Assembly: GCA_009760855.2 (NCBI GenBank)
Contig: WPIO01000098.1
Location: forward strand, 879,501 to 943,500
Reading direction: 5' to 3'
Length of the DNA: 64,000 bases
Origin: Cristatella mucedo
Lineage: Eukaryota > Bryozoa > Phylactolaemata > Cristatellidae
In this document: positions 33,945 to 46,208 of the stretch, one piece after another
How the letters are laid out: every line of letters begins with the position of its first letter
Numbering within the stretch: position 1 is the first letter of the stretch
Position numbers and translations under genes: made by a program
Notes under the pieces: generated by a model
Seen by the model: the letters and a program-made list of their open reading frames with translations, nothing else
Database searches by the model: none
What the model was told of the DNA's origin: nothing

Positions 33945-36900
33945 ATTGCTGTATTGGCATAGGCTATTGCCGTTGATTGCTGGGCGGTGACCAAGAGCTA
34001 GAATTAATAAGGAAATTTCCTGGGTCCAGCAAAATTAGTGTATACAGAACCACGATATCTAAATGGGAACGTTACAAGCAGCGTCTAGTCTACTTTTAAT
34101 GGTCAGATATAAACTTCCGTATTTACTATACTGTTTTCCTCAATTGCCGTGCGTTCTCCTCGAATGAACCGATTCTCCCGATCTGCTGAGAGGATGCAGT
34201 TGTATTTTTCCTACAGCCCACTGTAATACGCAAGAAAATTGGATCTTCCGCAAACATGTGTGTTTCTAATTGTAACAGATCGTTATCGAACGCTCTAGTG
34301 TATCGGGCTATTACCGTATATCGCCATGCACTGCCCAAGTTAACGTACAAAATGACAATAGGCATGAGTACAATGAACGTTATGTTGGTATGATAAGTAC
34401 AACTTCGAACAACCAATTCATAGACTATTTGAAAAGGATTGTGTAGGAGACAGCTATTGCCGTTGGTAGCCTGGATTATTGCCGATTGTACGCTTGTATT
34501 TATTTGAAATATGGTGGCCTTTTGTTGCAGTGTGGTACAATACTCAAAGAAAGTTGGAGCTTCTCTCAGCAATTGCTGCTCCATTAAATTATAATAATTA
34601 TTATTATTATAATATTGCGTCCACACGCCGATATAGATGCTCATAAATTTTCTGGTCTCCGATTTCTATGCATTGCCACCAACTAAACACGCACAACGGG
34701 TCAAAAGTATATGGGGGCTCACTGCCGAATGTTACTCGGAATAGGAACATCAGTTTTGAGAAACCAACCTTGCCAATTTTTCAGGGATTGCGGTATTGGC
34801 CCAGACAATGGCAGTCGCTTGGGTGCATTGCTTACGATAAACGAGATAATAAAGCTGTTAATTTCTTGGTTTCTTTTTGAAAATATTTACCCGGTATTGG
34901 CAGTGACCCGTTGAGCTTGGCCAATGCGACTTGTGGTCTGTCTTCGACGGATTGCTCCTTCAAGCCGAGCTATTGGCATAGATTGCCACGAATTGCCCAA
35001 ACTTTAAAGAAAGCAACATTCAGAATATTTGTGTTGTTTCACTTTCAACAGTCCAGGTAACATGCATTTAAAAGTTTAGGGTCAAGAAGCCGATTTCATG
35101 ACATGTTGTAGGGGATGGCTGTCGGTGACAGTATTAATCCGAGCCGTCGCAGTCTATTGCCGAGCATTGCAGGCGGCTAATGAGAGATGCAGCTCAAAAA
35201 TGCCACGTATTTGCTTTATATATGCAGCAAAATGTTACATGTAATCGCAATTTGAGCTTGTTGCTGACAATTTCTTATTGAATTGTGGCGAGTTTGGTTT
35301 TCGGTCCTGCCATTGCTGTCAGTTGCCATTCACTGCTCGTGATTGTAAGTGTGTGAGAGGTAGGAAGGATGTGATTACACTTTAAAAACAGAGTTCTGTG
35401 TCGAGTAAGATAACTTTGAGTTTGGTATATTCCATTTCTAGTGGTTTGCAATGGATCATAGTGGATTACCGTACTTACCCGGGTGATTGCCATTGATTAC
35501 CGTGCCTTTACCATGGTTGAACGGTCAGGGTGTCTTAAAAGGTTATGCTGCAAAGAGATGCTACCTGGAATGAGAATTCGAGGTTTGTGCAGACGACTTC
35601 TCGTCAATTTGTCATGGATTGCTGTATTAGCGCCTGCCATTGGTTTTGATTGCAGTGTATTATTTACGATTAACTTGTAAGATAGTTCAAAATTCCATCG
35701 ATTTCACGGTCAGCTCAAACAAATTTAAAATGCGATGACGATTGGCACATTGTGCGGCCAATTTGTGATCCAGTTGCCACAGATTGTAATGGACTGTTAC
35801 TTCTTTGAGCGTAGTAGTTGTCGTGGATTCTCATTCACATTCCGATATGGCACCAGTGAAATTGCTTCAACGAATGTGGTTGACTTAAACCAGTGTGCGG
35901 TGGCACTTGCATTCATAGTTGAAGCATTGCGAAAGTGATCTCGGGGCATTTTGCATCGGACTGCTGTATTAGCCCCAGCCATAGAAGTCAATTGCAGTGC
36001 ATTGCTGCCGACAGTAATTTCAAAATGCAATTGGTCAAAGCAATTGCAGTGAAATTACGCCATTACACAACAACCGAAGAGTAGAGCAGCGTGCAGTCAT
36101 ATTTACAGCTTATAGTGTATGCGTTCTGACTGCTGTGGAGGAGTTAACAGAAGATTTCGTCTGATTGTGGATGAAAGTGAGCTAGAACGGCGGTTACAGT
36201 CGATCACAATACATTCCGTGAGAACGCCCATGCACAATGGAGCGAAACTAGGAGTCTGCACTTTGAACCAGGTCTAACCCTAAAATCAATTTCCATCGAA
36301 GCTTCGGGATGGCGATCTGAGAATTATTTGCAGTGGAATAGAGTGGACTGTGGTAGTTTCCCAGATCACTTCGGGTGATTGCCACCCTTTTTCACAGTGT
36401 GATGATGCCTAACTTGTTCATTTTACGCGGTTGTGCACGCAACAAAGGGCACTTTAATATGCAATTAAAACTGGAGATCGACCCAATCTATTTCACATTT
36501 TCGTGGTGGATTTGGTAAATTAAAGTGGATGGCAGTATCGGCCCGGGCTACTGTGGTCAATTGCAGCACATTGAACGAGAATGGCCGTAACAATGCAAAT
36601 TTTTATTCAATGGTCGCAGACTGTGGTGTCATATAAAATCAAAACAGGAGCTTTTTGAAGAGAATTTCTGTCGTCGCTTGATGAAATGCAGTGAATTGAA
36701 TTGGATTTGGCGGATTGAGGTATTACTCTGGGCCACTGCACTGCTACTTCAGTGAACTTCATTAGAACACGTAATGGGAATCACGAGAAATCGTGTAGGT
36801 ACATTCTACGTCTAGCCTAGTTTGATATTTTGCACTTTTTGGAGCTGTGTGCAGCTGATTTTCTGTGAATTTTACAAGAACTAGACTGGATGTCGGTGGA

Positions 36901-38480
36901 TGGCTGTTGATTGGTGTTCGGGTGTAGGGCATCGAAGCTGATTTTTTTAAGGCGTGCACGTAATTGCAGTAACATTAAATTAGGTGGATAATAAAATCGA
37001 ACATGTACTACAATATCAGTGCACAATTAGAGCTAGGACACGCTCTTGCTTGGTTGATGCAAGCCTAATTAGAGTGGGTTGTGGTGGATTTTGGTGGATT
37101 ATCGCTGTTTGTTGAACCGGTATTTTCCGAGGCCGTTGCCATACATTCCCGTGCATTGCCATTGGATGTACCTTTACGATTGGTTGAAATAATGCGGTTG
37201 CCCTTTAAGTACAGGGGAGGGCAATGTAATAGGCATAAAACGGAATTATCTCCGGAAAGTTTTTTGTCATTGTAACCGACAATAAAATTTTGCCGTATTA
37301 TTTCAGTAAGTTGCGGTTTACAACCACGCATTTTCAAAGGTTGAACGTGCAAAGTGACATTGTTTGTGCCTACATTAAGGGTTACGTGCTAGGGCATTTA
37401 CAAATTCATACTGCCGATTTCCACCAAATTCGAAACCTATTTAGGTAGAAGCCGGGCCATTGCCGTTGATTGCACTGCATTGCCTACGATGGTTTACAAA
37501 GATAAGTTCTCGATTTTTTTAGATGGATATGGCTGCAGTTTTAATACAGTCAAGTGCAATGCCCAAGAAAAGCTGTAGCTTCTCTCTGCAATTATCGATC
37601 CATTGGTAATGGATCGTTATGGATTCGCATGTTTCCTAGTGCCATTGCCGGCAAATGCCATGCCTGCCCTCGATTGAAAGTGCACAATAAGTGATTGATG
37701 TGCGTGCACAGGTACGTCTTACCTGGAATCGGAGTTAGAGTTTACTGCACCCATGGTTGTCAATTTTCCGTGGACTTTTCTATCAGACTCTATGCATAAC
37801 TGCCTGGACTGCCGGGCGTCCCTGACAGTTAGCGAGCAAAGCACATCGGAAATGCCGTGGTTTTAGTTTGGGTGAAGCGAAATTTTATATGAAATGGCAA
37901 TTGGGGCTTTGGCCTGCCAATGTCACTTCAGTTTTTTGTTTATGATGCTATTCGTAAGGTCATTGCAGTAGATCGCCATTCACAGCTTGCGGTTGTCCTT
38001 TTGTACTTTCGTGATTAATTGAAAGGAGGTGATTGCACTTTAGACACAGTGTGTTGTGATCGGTAAGATAAATTTGATCGTGACCGAGTCACTTACCGGT
38101 GATTCGTAATTAATAACTATAGAATGTCGTATTTTCATGGGCAATTGCTTTCGATCTCCAAGCATTGCTCCACATTGAATGATCAGAGCGGGTCAAGATA
38201 TATTTGAGTGCAATAAGATGCCACGAGGAATGAGAATTTGAGGTTGGTGCAGCCGATTACTTGTTGATATGCCACGGATTGCTGTATTGGTCCCTACAAT
38301 TGCTTTCAATCGCAGTGCATTGATGACAATTAACCTGCATAATAGATTGAGGGTCCTACGATTTCACATTTAGCTAAAAGTAATGTGAAATGCCATGACA
38401 GCTGGCACATTGTGCCCCCTATTTGTGGCCGACTTGCCACGGATTGTTGTGGATTACCGTTACATACACGAGCAATCCAA
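33945..38480 (+). repeat. Satellite, forward array, unit B
   Basis: About 26 diverged units. From 35,475 to 38,290 I count 16 intervals averaging 176 bp. Well-preserved cores include 37,460 (GCCATTGCCGTTGATTGC), 35,990 (CAATTGCAGTGCATTGC) and 38,310 (CAATCGCAGTGCATTG). Units differ strongly from each other, as in an old array not recently homogenised. The unit length is near that of one nucleosome. Confidence 0.82.
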
Positions 38481-38860
38481 GGCCCACAAGCTAACACGCC
38501 GAAAGGTGAAAGGCTGGAGAGACCGCCGGCATGACCTGTGGAGGCAGATGTCCCTGAGTAGTCGTGGACGACGGCACTGTTGCTAGAGGCAGGAGTGCGT
38601 CTGAAGAAGCAGGAGAGGCAGAGGCCGATCAGCAATGTCGAGAGTGACTGAGACTTATTGAGAGGCGCGTCTCGAGCTGAGCTGGGCGTCGGGGGAAGTA
38701 TGCTAGATCTTACCACCGAACTGTTAGGCATGCTGCTGAGGTGTGTCTGCGCGACTAAATAGATCACCAGATGAAGCGGCAGAGTGAGTATGCGACGAGA
38801 TTCAAGGAGCTTCGCCGGCAAGTATGGTGTCGTAGATATATCACGACATAGATATATCAT
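38480..38860 (-). mobile_element. 5' part of the LINE, displaced by the satellite (unit B)
   Basis: A GC-richer stretch that matches unit C at 56,200-56,490 in order (AGGCGCGTCTCGAG with AGGCGTGTCGCGC; GGGGGAAGTATGCTAGATC with GGGGGAGGTATACTGGCTC). In unit C this sequence follows the LINE remnant. Here it is about 7.7 kb away from it, past the satellite. Confidence 0.5.
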
Positions 38861-39769
38861 AAATAACAATATTTCTGTTAATGCGGCCTCATGTAATTTA
38901 AGCTATTATTAGGCTCTTAGCACATAGTGCAAGTAAAGCATAACCGAATGCTAGAGGGCTCAATGACAAAAGGCATAACAATTAAAGGTGGCATGCCCAG
39001 TATCAGCATGCATTAGTAGTTAGGGGCTGTGTAAGAAGTTTCGCACAGCGAAAAAAATAGAATCTACCCCTACCATTCGGAAAAATTCTTCCACTTCTGA
39101 AACCTGTTATGCATGGCCGATTCCTATTAGTCGTCTCTCTTTTTGTGGTCCTAATGACAAAAAGGCTATCCTAAGACTTCAGAATTGTGCGACTTTTAAC
39201 TCCTTTTTTTCTATTAACCTACACCAGGATCTTTTCGCAGTTGTAAGCGTCTCGCATTTAAGTGAAAATTATATAAACTTAATAAACTTAAAATTTCATG
39301 ACCAAAGGCTGCTTTCTAAACCAGCAAAAAAGTTGAATAGTTCAAGGCTTGGCCCAAGGCACCAATCAGGACAGCAGCAAGAATTTTACAGCACGTTTAT
39401 TAGGAGTCAGTTCGGGGCCTAGGCTGACCGACTATGCCCACGGCATATCCAGAGAACTTGCAAATCAATGGATTGGACTTTTTCAGAGAGCCTAACTTTT
39501 TTAGATTTGCTGTTGATTTGGTCTGTATCATCAGAGCTCGATCAGGTTGACGTTGATATTTGCTACTCTGGCTCGCCTCCTTAGGTTTCAGCAGAGGCTT
39601 CCGAAACTCCTGGAGCATCGGCTGCTTTTTTTAGCTTCGCAGTATTCACCCCTTAGGTAATTAAACCCAGACAGTTTTGCGGCTAATGTAGATTAAACCG
39701 AAAACTAATATATACACTACATCATTCCAAGTGCAGTCACAGCAATGTAGAAGAGACCTTGAAAGTGGC

Positions 39770-39950
39770 TCTGGGCTAGCCTGACAGCACTGGACTGAAC
39801 GTGTGTACTTCCCATGTTCTGATTGGCCGATAGATTAAATGAAGTCAACTTTGCCTCTACAATACCTATTGCTCTGATAGCAGATTATTGATGCTATTTT
39901 GAAATTTGGTGACTATCCTGGTTGGTGCATGTACCCGGTTTGGCTGTGGA
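39770..39950 (+). promoter_or_regulatory. Promoter-like segment, copy B
   Basis: The inverted CCAAT box GATTGGCC (39,831-39,838) is conserved. The YY1-like site has decayed to GCTATTTTG. GTACCCGGTTTGGCTG (39,930) matches unit C right before its donor-like site, but the donor here is GGAAGT instead of GTAAGT. Confidence 0.35.
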
Positions 39951-40011
39951 AGTTCGAAGCACTTTCAAGAGTTTTTTTTTCATTTGTAGTTAACTTCTAT
40001 GCTCGTTTCAG

Positions 40012-40118
40012 ATTGGTACGAGTTGGAATCGTTTAAGATAACAGCCGAGCCGTTTCGGCAATATCCTTAGACGAAATGAAGACTGCTACTCCCCTGCTTT
40101 CAAGGGCCTGGCATCTCA
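40012..40118 (+). other. Exon-like interval, copy B (107 bp)
   Basis: Acceptor GCTCGTTTCAG before it and donor-like TCAGTAATG after it. The conserved ATG at 40,076 opens a frame through the end of the interval (MKTATPLLSRAWHLS). Without the downstream exons the product cannot be judged. Confidence 0.4.
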
Positions 40119-40794
40119 GTAATGTATCTCATAGTTAACCTGGGAAGTCAGTTAATGCCTAGCTGCTGGAATTTGTTGTTCAATCTTGTGATTTACATGC
40201 GTTCCTCAATTACAACCTCTTCATCTAGAAAAATCGACCAGCATCCGTGCGTTTACCTAAGATGTTAGAGGTAATAGCTACCCACACTGATGCGGCCTTG
40301 GAACTTTTACTGCTGGGCATGAACCGTCCTGAATGTAATACACCTACTTGATAGCCGGAGACGAAGGTCCGCATAGCTTTGGCAGCTGGAAGTTGATAAG
40401 ATCACTGCGCTGGAGATGAGATGAGACGTAAAGCGAATGTGATCGGCTGGGCGTCCTGGTGAGTCGTCAACAATAATGAATGTAGAGAGCTCTGGTTCTG
40501 GTGGCAATTGGTCGATGAGTGCTTATATTAAAGTACTCAGTCTGTGTATGTAGATACTGAGTATCAACATTTCTCGTGGCTGTGACTATTTTACTGCATT
40601 CCCTATTCCATTTCCAACTTGTAATTTATTATCGCTTTAGTAGTCTCTTTATTAGGTTTAAGCCGATGCAGAGCCTTCTTTTAAGTTGTTATTGACCTCA
40701 AGCATAACGATTGCAGTACGAGTCGTGCTTATATGCTAACGATGTCAGTTTGCTGGATTTGAGGCTCGTGCTAATGTTGGCGACTTTATCAAGA

Positions 40795-40888
40795 CTTCCC
40801 TTTGCAGCAAATGTACAGCACCTAGAAAGAGATTGAGTTCTCTGAGGGCACTTTCTCAAGTGCATTATTATTATTATTATTATTAAGA
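40795..40888 (+). mobile_element. LINE family 1 3' tail
   Basis: TTTGCAGCAAATGTACAGC, CTAGAAAGAGATTGAGTTCT and an (ATT)n tail. Present in unit B but absent at the matching place of unit C (near 61,015). Confidence 0.85.
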
Positions 40889-41449
40889 CTTACCAGGGAT
40901 CCTACATAACTCGGAAAGTTCACTAAATTTGATGCTCTCGGGCAGATTAAGCAACGAATCATAACTGCGACTTCAGGGAAATTTATTCTTGATCCCTTTT
41001 TTGTTATTTTGGATAACCGAGGACAAGTACAGCTAAGCCGGTTATGCCAATGGCTGGGGTGGTTCTATCAAGCCTTTTTGCATGCTCATCTTTCTTGATT
41101 AATGTCTTTCCTTAAGTAATTTGAGCAGTTTCATGCATAAGTGAGGCTTTTTATGATTATGTAATCTCCGGCTTCACGTCTGTCCCAACCGAAGTGTGTC
41201 CTTGTCGACCTGTAAACCACTACATGCTAAAATGAGAATTGTGTAGCCTTACAATAAATGTAAAGGGCGTACACATCTATCGTTCAGCTTCTGACAAGTC
41301 TTGTGGGTTTCTGACTGAAATGGAAAGTTAGGGCCCAAAAATAATCTGCTGTCTGTGCATCTGCATTGACTGTGTGGCCGATTTAGCAGCGATGGTGATC
41401 GTACGCCTATGAGAATCAAAATAGAAATACAAATGCATTTGATAGAGGT

Positions 41450-42795
41450 CCATTACAGCACTCAATGTTTAATAGGCACTTTACATTAGTGGCAAGTGAT
41501 GAGCGATTGAATTATTACTGGTAGCATGCTCAGTATACATCAGAAATAGCATGATTGGGGGTGAAATGAACCGGATAAACATGCAAGTTTGGTTAGAGGC
41601 AGCATTCACAGTCTCAACGCACATAAGCAAATAAAGTAAAATGAAAAGGGGCTCACTGAAAGCTGTTATAAATGTATGCACTTTCGGCCATTTAAAAATT
41701 TGGACTTTTCATAGGATTTGGGGACCCAAATCCGTAGTTAATGCCAGGCTTTGGAAGGATATGAAGTAAAGGCGTGGTCTTAAACGGATTTGAGGTTTTT
41801 ACGAGGTTAAGTAAACAGTTTGATTCCGAATAGCCGTTGGTAAGATGCTTACCCTGGTGGGGGAGTAAATATTGAAGTAAGGCTATAGCCGAAGAGTAAA
41901 GAGACCAATAAGTGAGTGACAACATTTTGCAGTCTCTGCATTGTTTTCCCTTGAGCCACTACATTTCGGCGATGGCTCCTGAGTATACAGGCTGGATGAT
42001 CAGCAAGCGTTTAGCTGAAGCAGAAGTTTGGACGGGATGTCACTAATACAAGAATCAGTTTCGATGTGGTATTCTACTCCAAACAAGCCCAAATTTTGCA
42101 ACGTTGTGTTGCTGACCGTAGCAGCCTTTAGTGTAAAGCTGGTGAGTTGGTTTAATGAAAGGTCACATGGGCGCAGACCATCTAGATTTCTTGCCGATTC
42201 AGCATGACATATTCTAGTAGAACCGTTTCTCAGCTTTAGTCATTTTAATTTTTCAATTGCACTTCTTTAGCCGATACCTAGTAAGTTTGTTCCGTTATCA
42301 TTCAGTATGAGAAAGTTTGCTTCCACCCATTTGCGAATGTCATCAGTCATCTAGGGAGTTCAGAGAATTCATTGTGTGGAAGGCTGGGAGTGATCGAACC
42401 GAAGGTGCAACTAAATGTCTTGTGCACAAAAATGAAGGCTTTAATTGCGCTTGTCAATAATATCTGCGAGAGGCAGGGTATGAACCCTAAAAAGAACGAG
42501 AAACAGCACAGCTCCTTGAGGTAACCCGTGTTTTAGAGGTTTCTTTGATAATCTTTGTCCATTCACATTAGTACTCTAGAGTTAATCGCTGAGATAGGAC
42601 CTGAACCATAGCCATTCAGTGCCAGTGGTACCCAAGCAAGATGAGAGGCTCTCAACAAGGACTAGGCTATCGGTAATATCGATAGAAGCCGAAAGGTAGA
42701 GTACCACTAGTAGAGATACTCTACCTAAGTCTGAATTCCTAGGAATGTCACTCCACACGCGAAGCAGTGCTAACTTTCACTGGTGATTAGCTATT
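41450..42795 (-). mobile_element. Diverged LINE family 1 copy
   Basis: Minus-strand homologue of the whole 12.2-13.8 kb copy: tail region (TTTAATAGGCACTTTACATT), C-terminal domain region, and RT between 42,300 and 42,790 (GAGATAGGACCTGAACCATA is kept). Many stops. It spans almost the same element length, so the insertion was of similar size. Confidence 0.82.
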
Positions 42796-43129
42796 AAGAA
42801 GAGAGGAATAGTTTATCCTATTGGCGTTACCATAATATTAAGGTAGGCGAGCTGCAGCAGTAGTAGCATTGTTAAGCGATAGCATTTTAACATATTTATA
42901 TGATTACCCATTGATACAGCTCTTCAATTGGCATATTTGCTTAATATAGACAAGCATGCCTTTTGATGAACTATAGCAGTGGGTGCTGGCTACCGGTGCC
43001 AATTAGTAGAGCAATGATCTCAGTTACAGTTCCAAGTGCAAAGTTATGCTTAAATAGAACTGGAAAGGAACCTTTTGTCATCGTGTTACATCTAGTTTAG
43101 CAACATGTATTCTCTAGCACTGTAAAATG

Positions 43130-43260
43130 AACATAATTCATGTCTGTAGTGCCATAAGAGAACTCAATGTCTGTGCAGGCACTTCACATTTGTCACTAGG
43201 CTCCAGCCCACGTCCCAAGCCAACCCTTGCTCATGGCGAGCAGCTTTCTTGAGATGATAT
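43130..43260 (-). mobile_element. Diverged SINE-2 fragment
   Basis: GTGCCATAAGAGAACTCAAT, a CAGGCACTTCACAT segment and GGCTCCAGCCCACG, the last in the place of the B box of the 49.4 and 56.0 kb copies. Low identity. Confidence 0.5.
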
Positions 43261-43944
43261 TGTAGAACACATATATTAGGCAATTAGTAGTGGCTCGCTC
43301 TTAACAGTTTACCACTTGCTGAAGCATCATCTTATATATTTACATTATATCCTTTTGAAAAAAACTCGTGAATTTGGATCATCTCGAAACATTTATTCCT
43401 TTTTGTTTGTAAAATTCAGAGTAATAGATTGAGTAATAATGACAATCCTGAAATGCTAGACCAAATTATAATGTCGGTTACCAATGCTTTCGTTATAGCT
43501 CTCAGCCTGCACGTACACATTAGGTAGCTGAATACATAAACTATCAGTTCAAGAAAAAACTGGTGCTACCACGAACAGCTGATTTGTGCTCAATCGCACT
43601 AAATTCATTGCATGCATATGCCAATGATGTGGCTGTTAATAATTGTTAGGTCGCATGCTGACCCTGTGCATGTCAGTCCTGCTCATGTTGTTCCTGATGC
43701 TTATTGAGCGTGTTACCACCAATAATTCAATCGAGCTTCCTTTGCATTTACTCAAGTTTGTGGACGTTACCATATCAAATTTATTGTATTATTATGAATA
43801 CACAAATGCAATTGGCACATAATTTGATCAGGAGTCATCGATTTGCTTTCTACATTTATTGAGATGTCCATTTGTTGTGTCTTAGACAGTTCTAGTATCT
43901 ATAAACCGCCAACCTTATATTTTTCCATCATCGTTTGGTGAGTT

Positions 43945-44295
43945 AATAATAATATTAATAACATCAATAACAATAATGCACTTGATAAAGCTCCCTCGTC
44001 GAACTCAATCTCTTCCTAGGTGCTTTACATTTACTGCAAAGGGAAACTCGATTGAATGGTGAGTAATATCATGCTTGATGAACTACATAAATAATATGGT
44101 TAGGGTGACATGCACAGGATTAGCATGCAAGTGTGGTTAGTGGCAGCATGCTCAGCGGCAGCACACATAAGCACGTGAAGGACGAATCACAGGGACCCAC
44201 TAAATGCTATCCTAAATAGGTGTGTTTTTAAGTTCTTTTAAATTGTGGTCAAGTCAGGGAATATTCTGAACCAAATCGGGAATGAATTTTCGGCT
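43945..44295 (-). mobile_element. LINE family 1 3'-end fragment
   Basis: AAT-rich tail, GAACTCAATCTCTTCCTAGG and the 3' untranslated region through the last ORF codons. Truncated near 44,295. Confidence 0.88.
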
Positions 44296-44639
44296 TTTCC
44301 TGTGCTCCTGGTAGATCATGCTATCTGCCAATCACATTCTTGCAATAATTACGAACTACCGGACATGCCAAACCTTACAATGAATCCGTCGCAACTGAGC
44401 CATAATTACTGGGCAAGGCTTCAGACCTGTCAATTTCTGCAGAACTCTAGTTTATTGCAAATGGTACTCGAAGGCATCAAACGTGTCACTGGCCTGGTAT
44501 GGGTTAGTGAGTCAATACAGTGTGTTTTCGGAAGTAGTTATCAGCATACTGTGTAAGTTCCTCCATTTACTGAGACGTGACATAGTTTACCTGTGATAGA
44601 CATGATATTACCCGTGAAATAGTTTACCGTGACTAGCAA

Positions 44640-44795
44640 TTACTTTTCATGACCTCAGATTTAAAGTCTTGGGTTCAATTCCTGCAATGGGCGATCCTGT
44701 ATTCAAGCAGCAAGTGATGGTAATAGCTGGCAAGGCGTTTATGTTGCTATACGAAAGAGGCTGTTGAGTAAGCTCGTATTTTATTCATTTCTGTC
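44640..44795 (+). mobile_element. tRNA-derived SINE, copy 5 (diverged)
   Basis: CTTTTCATGACCTCAG, B box GGTTCAATTCC (44,672-44,682), GGGCGAT, GTTGCTATACGAAAGAGGCT and TTTTATTCATTT. Same family as copy 1 and similarly diverged. Confidence 0.75.
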
Positions 44796-46208
44796 ACTCG
44801 CTTGGTATCCTTTCTACCAACAAATGAACGGCATTGTTTCACCTTAACTTTGATCAATAGTGTGGTTAAAACCTCGTAGAAGTTGCAATGTACTAAACAA
44901 TTAATTACAATTGATTTGCAACCACTAATGTCGTTACTTGCAGCAGCTCACGTGCATGTGGCTTCTAAAAGTATGGAGTAACTAGCTTTTTAATTTTAAT
45001 TTCCACGATGTACGAATAATCTCAAAGTTTTTGGTGGTAGTATTATTTAGTCTCTTTCATCGTGATCCGATATATTTTCTGTATCAATCGTTTCAATAAT
45101 TGATGCATATATGTGTACTGGAAAGTTTTCTTGAATAAAAGTCAGGTGTCTGCCAGATTAATTAGGTTACTTAACTGCCTTTGCAAAAACGTAAGCTTGA
45201 TTGGCAGTTTCTTTACAATTTCTTTTTTGGTTAACAGTCCGCCGCTTCAGCGAACTATATTTGAGGGATACAGTAGCAATTGCTTTGTTGCTGCTTCAAA
45301 AGAACTAAAATATGTCGGAAGAATTTGACGAATTAGGTGACTAAGGGTACGACCTCGTGACCTATGGGCGAGTATATTTGTGGTTGAAAATTTCACTGTT
45401 TGTTTTCTGCCTCGAATGACTGGGCATGAACTGTGCAGAGTAATTTAAAAATAAATGGGTCCATTTTTCTGAAATTCCATCCATCGTTTGATAGCTTTAG
45501 CAATGCATTAAATGAACGTATGGCTCACGATAATGTCGGGGCTTCTGTCAACAGCTATCCTGGTGGTAACTAATCCAGCAAGCTAGCGCTTCAGATTACT
45601 GAGGAATTTTAGCGTTTTAAGTCTTATAATGAGGTTAATTCTGAAGCAGTATTTATTGCTCAATACGTTATGCTGGCATCTTTCTTTTTAATATTTGGAA
45701 GCAGCTAACTTGTCGCCTTAACTTTCCCATCTATTTGAGCAATTGTAGATCCTCTGCTCGTAAGTATACTTGCACCTGGTTGAATAAAGCAGTATACATT
45801 CAGCAATGTAAATTTTCCAGGTAGCAGTTCATCACCATCTTATACTTAATGAACAATTGCAAACGTTTTGATTAAAATTATTCCCGTCATTTTTTGTAAA
45901 ATAGCCACTCGGCTAATAAACCATAAGTACAAACTTCAAACGTAACCATTGTTCGTTTGCCATGCTCACTCAGGCACAAGTATGAAGAATTAAGGCAGCT
46001 GGGCATTTTTTTCAGCTCAGTTACATTGGTCATGCAGCATCTAGATTAACTTTGACATTCGAATGATTCAAATAGGAACACATAAAAAAGGAACAGCCTT
46101 GTTAACCCAGAACCGATTATCATCATAAAATTCGAAACTAATTGCCACCGATTACCAACCAGACTTTGACTTAGAGATTTCCTCAGGACTGACTAATAAC
46201 CTGGTCAG

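Larger units (their letters stand above)
42845..46208 (+). repeat. Block v, unit B
   Basis: Counterpart of 22,735-25,395, containing extra insertions: a SINE-2-like fragment (43,130-43,260), a LINE family 1 tail (43,945-44,295) and a SINE (44,640-44,795). It ends at 46,208, where an L2 has been inserted. Confidence 0.7.

Noticed and set aside
33945-38480. Possible CRISPR-like array from regularly spaced cores
   Set aside because: Spacing is loose (140-225 bases), the cores are diverged, and the sequence between them is also shared from unit to unit. It is a satellite in a eukaryotic genome.
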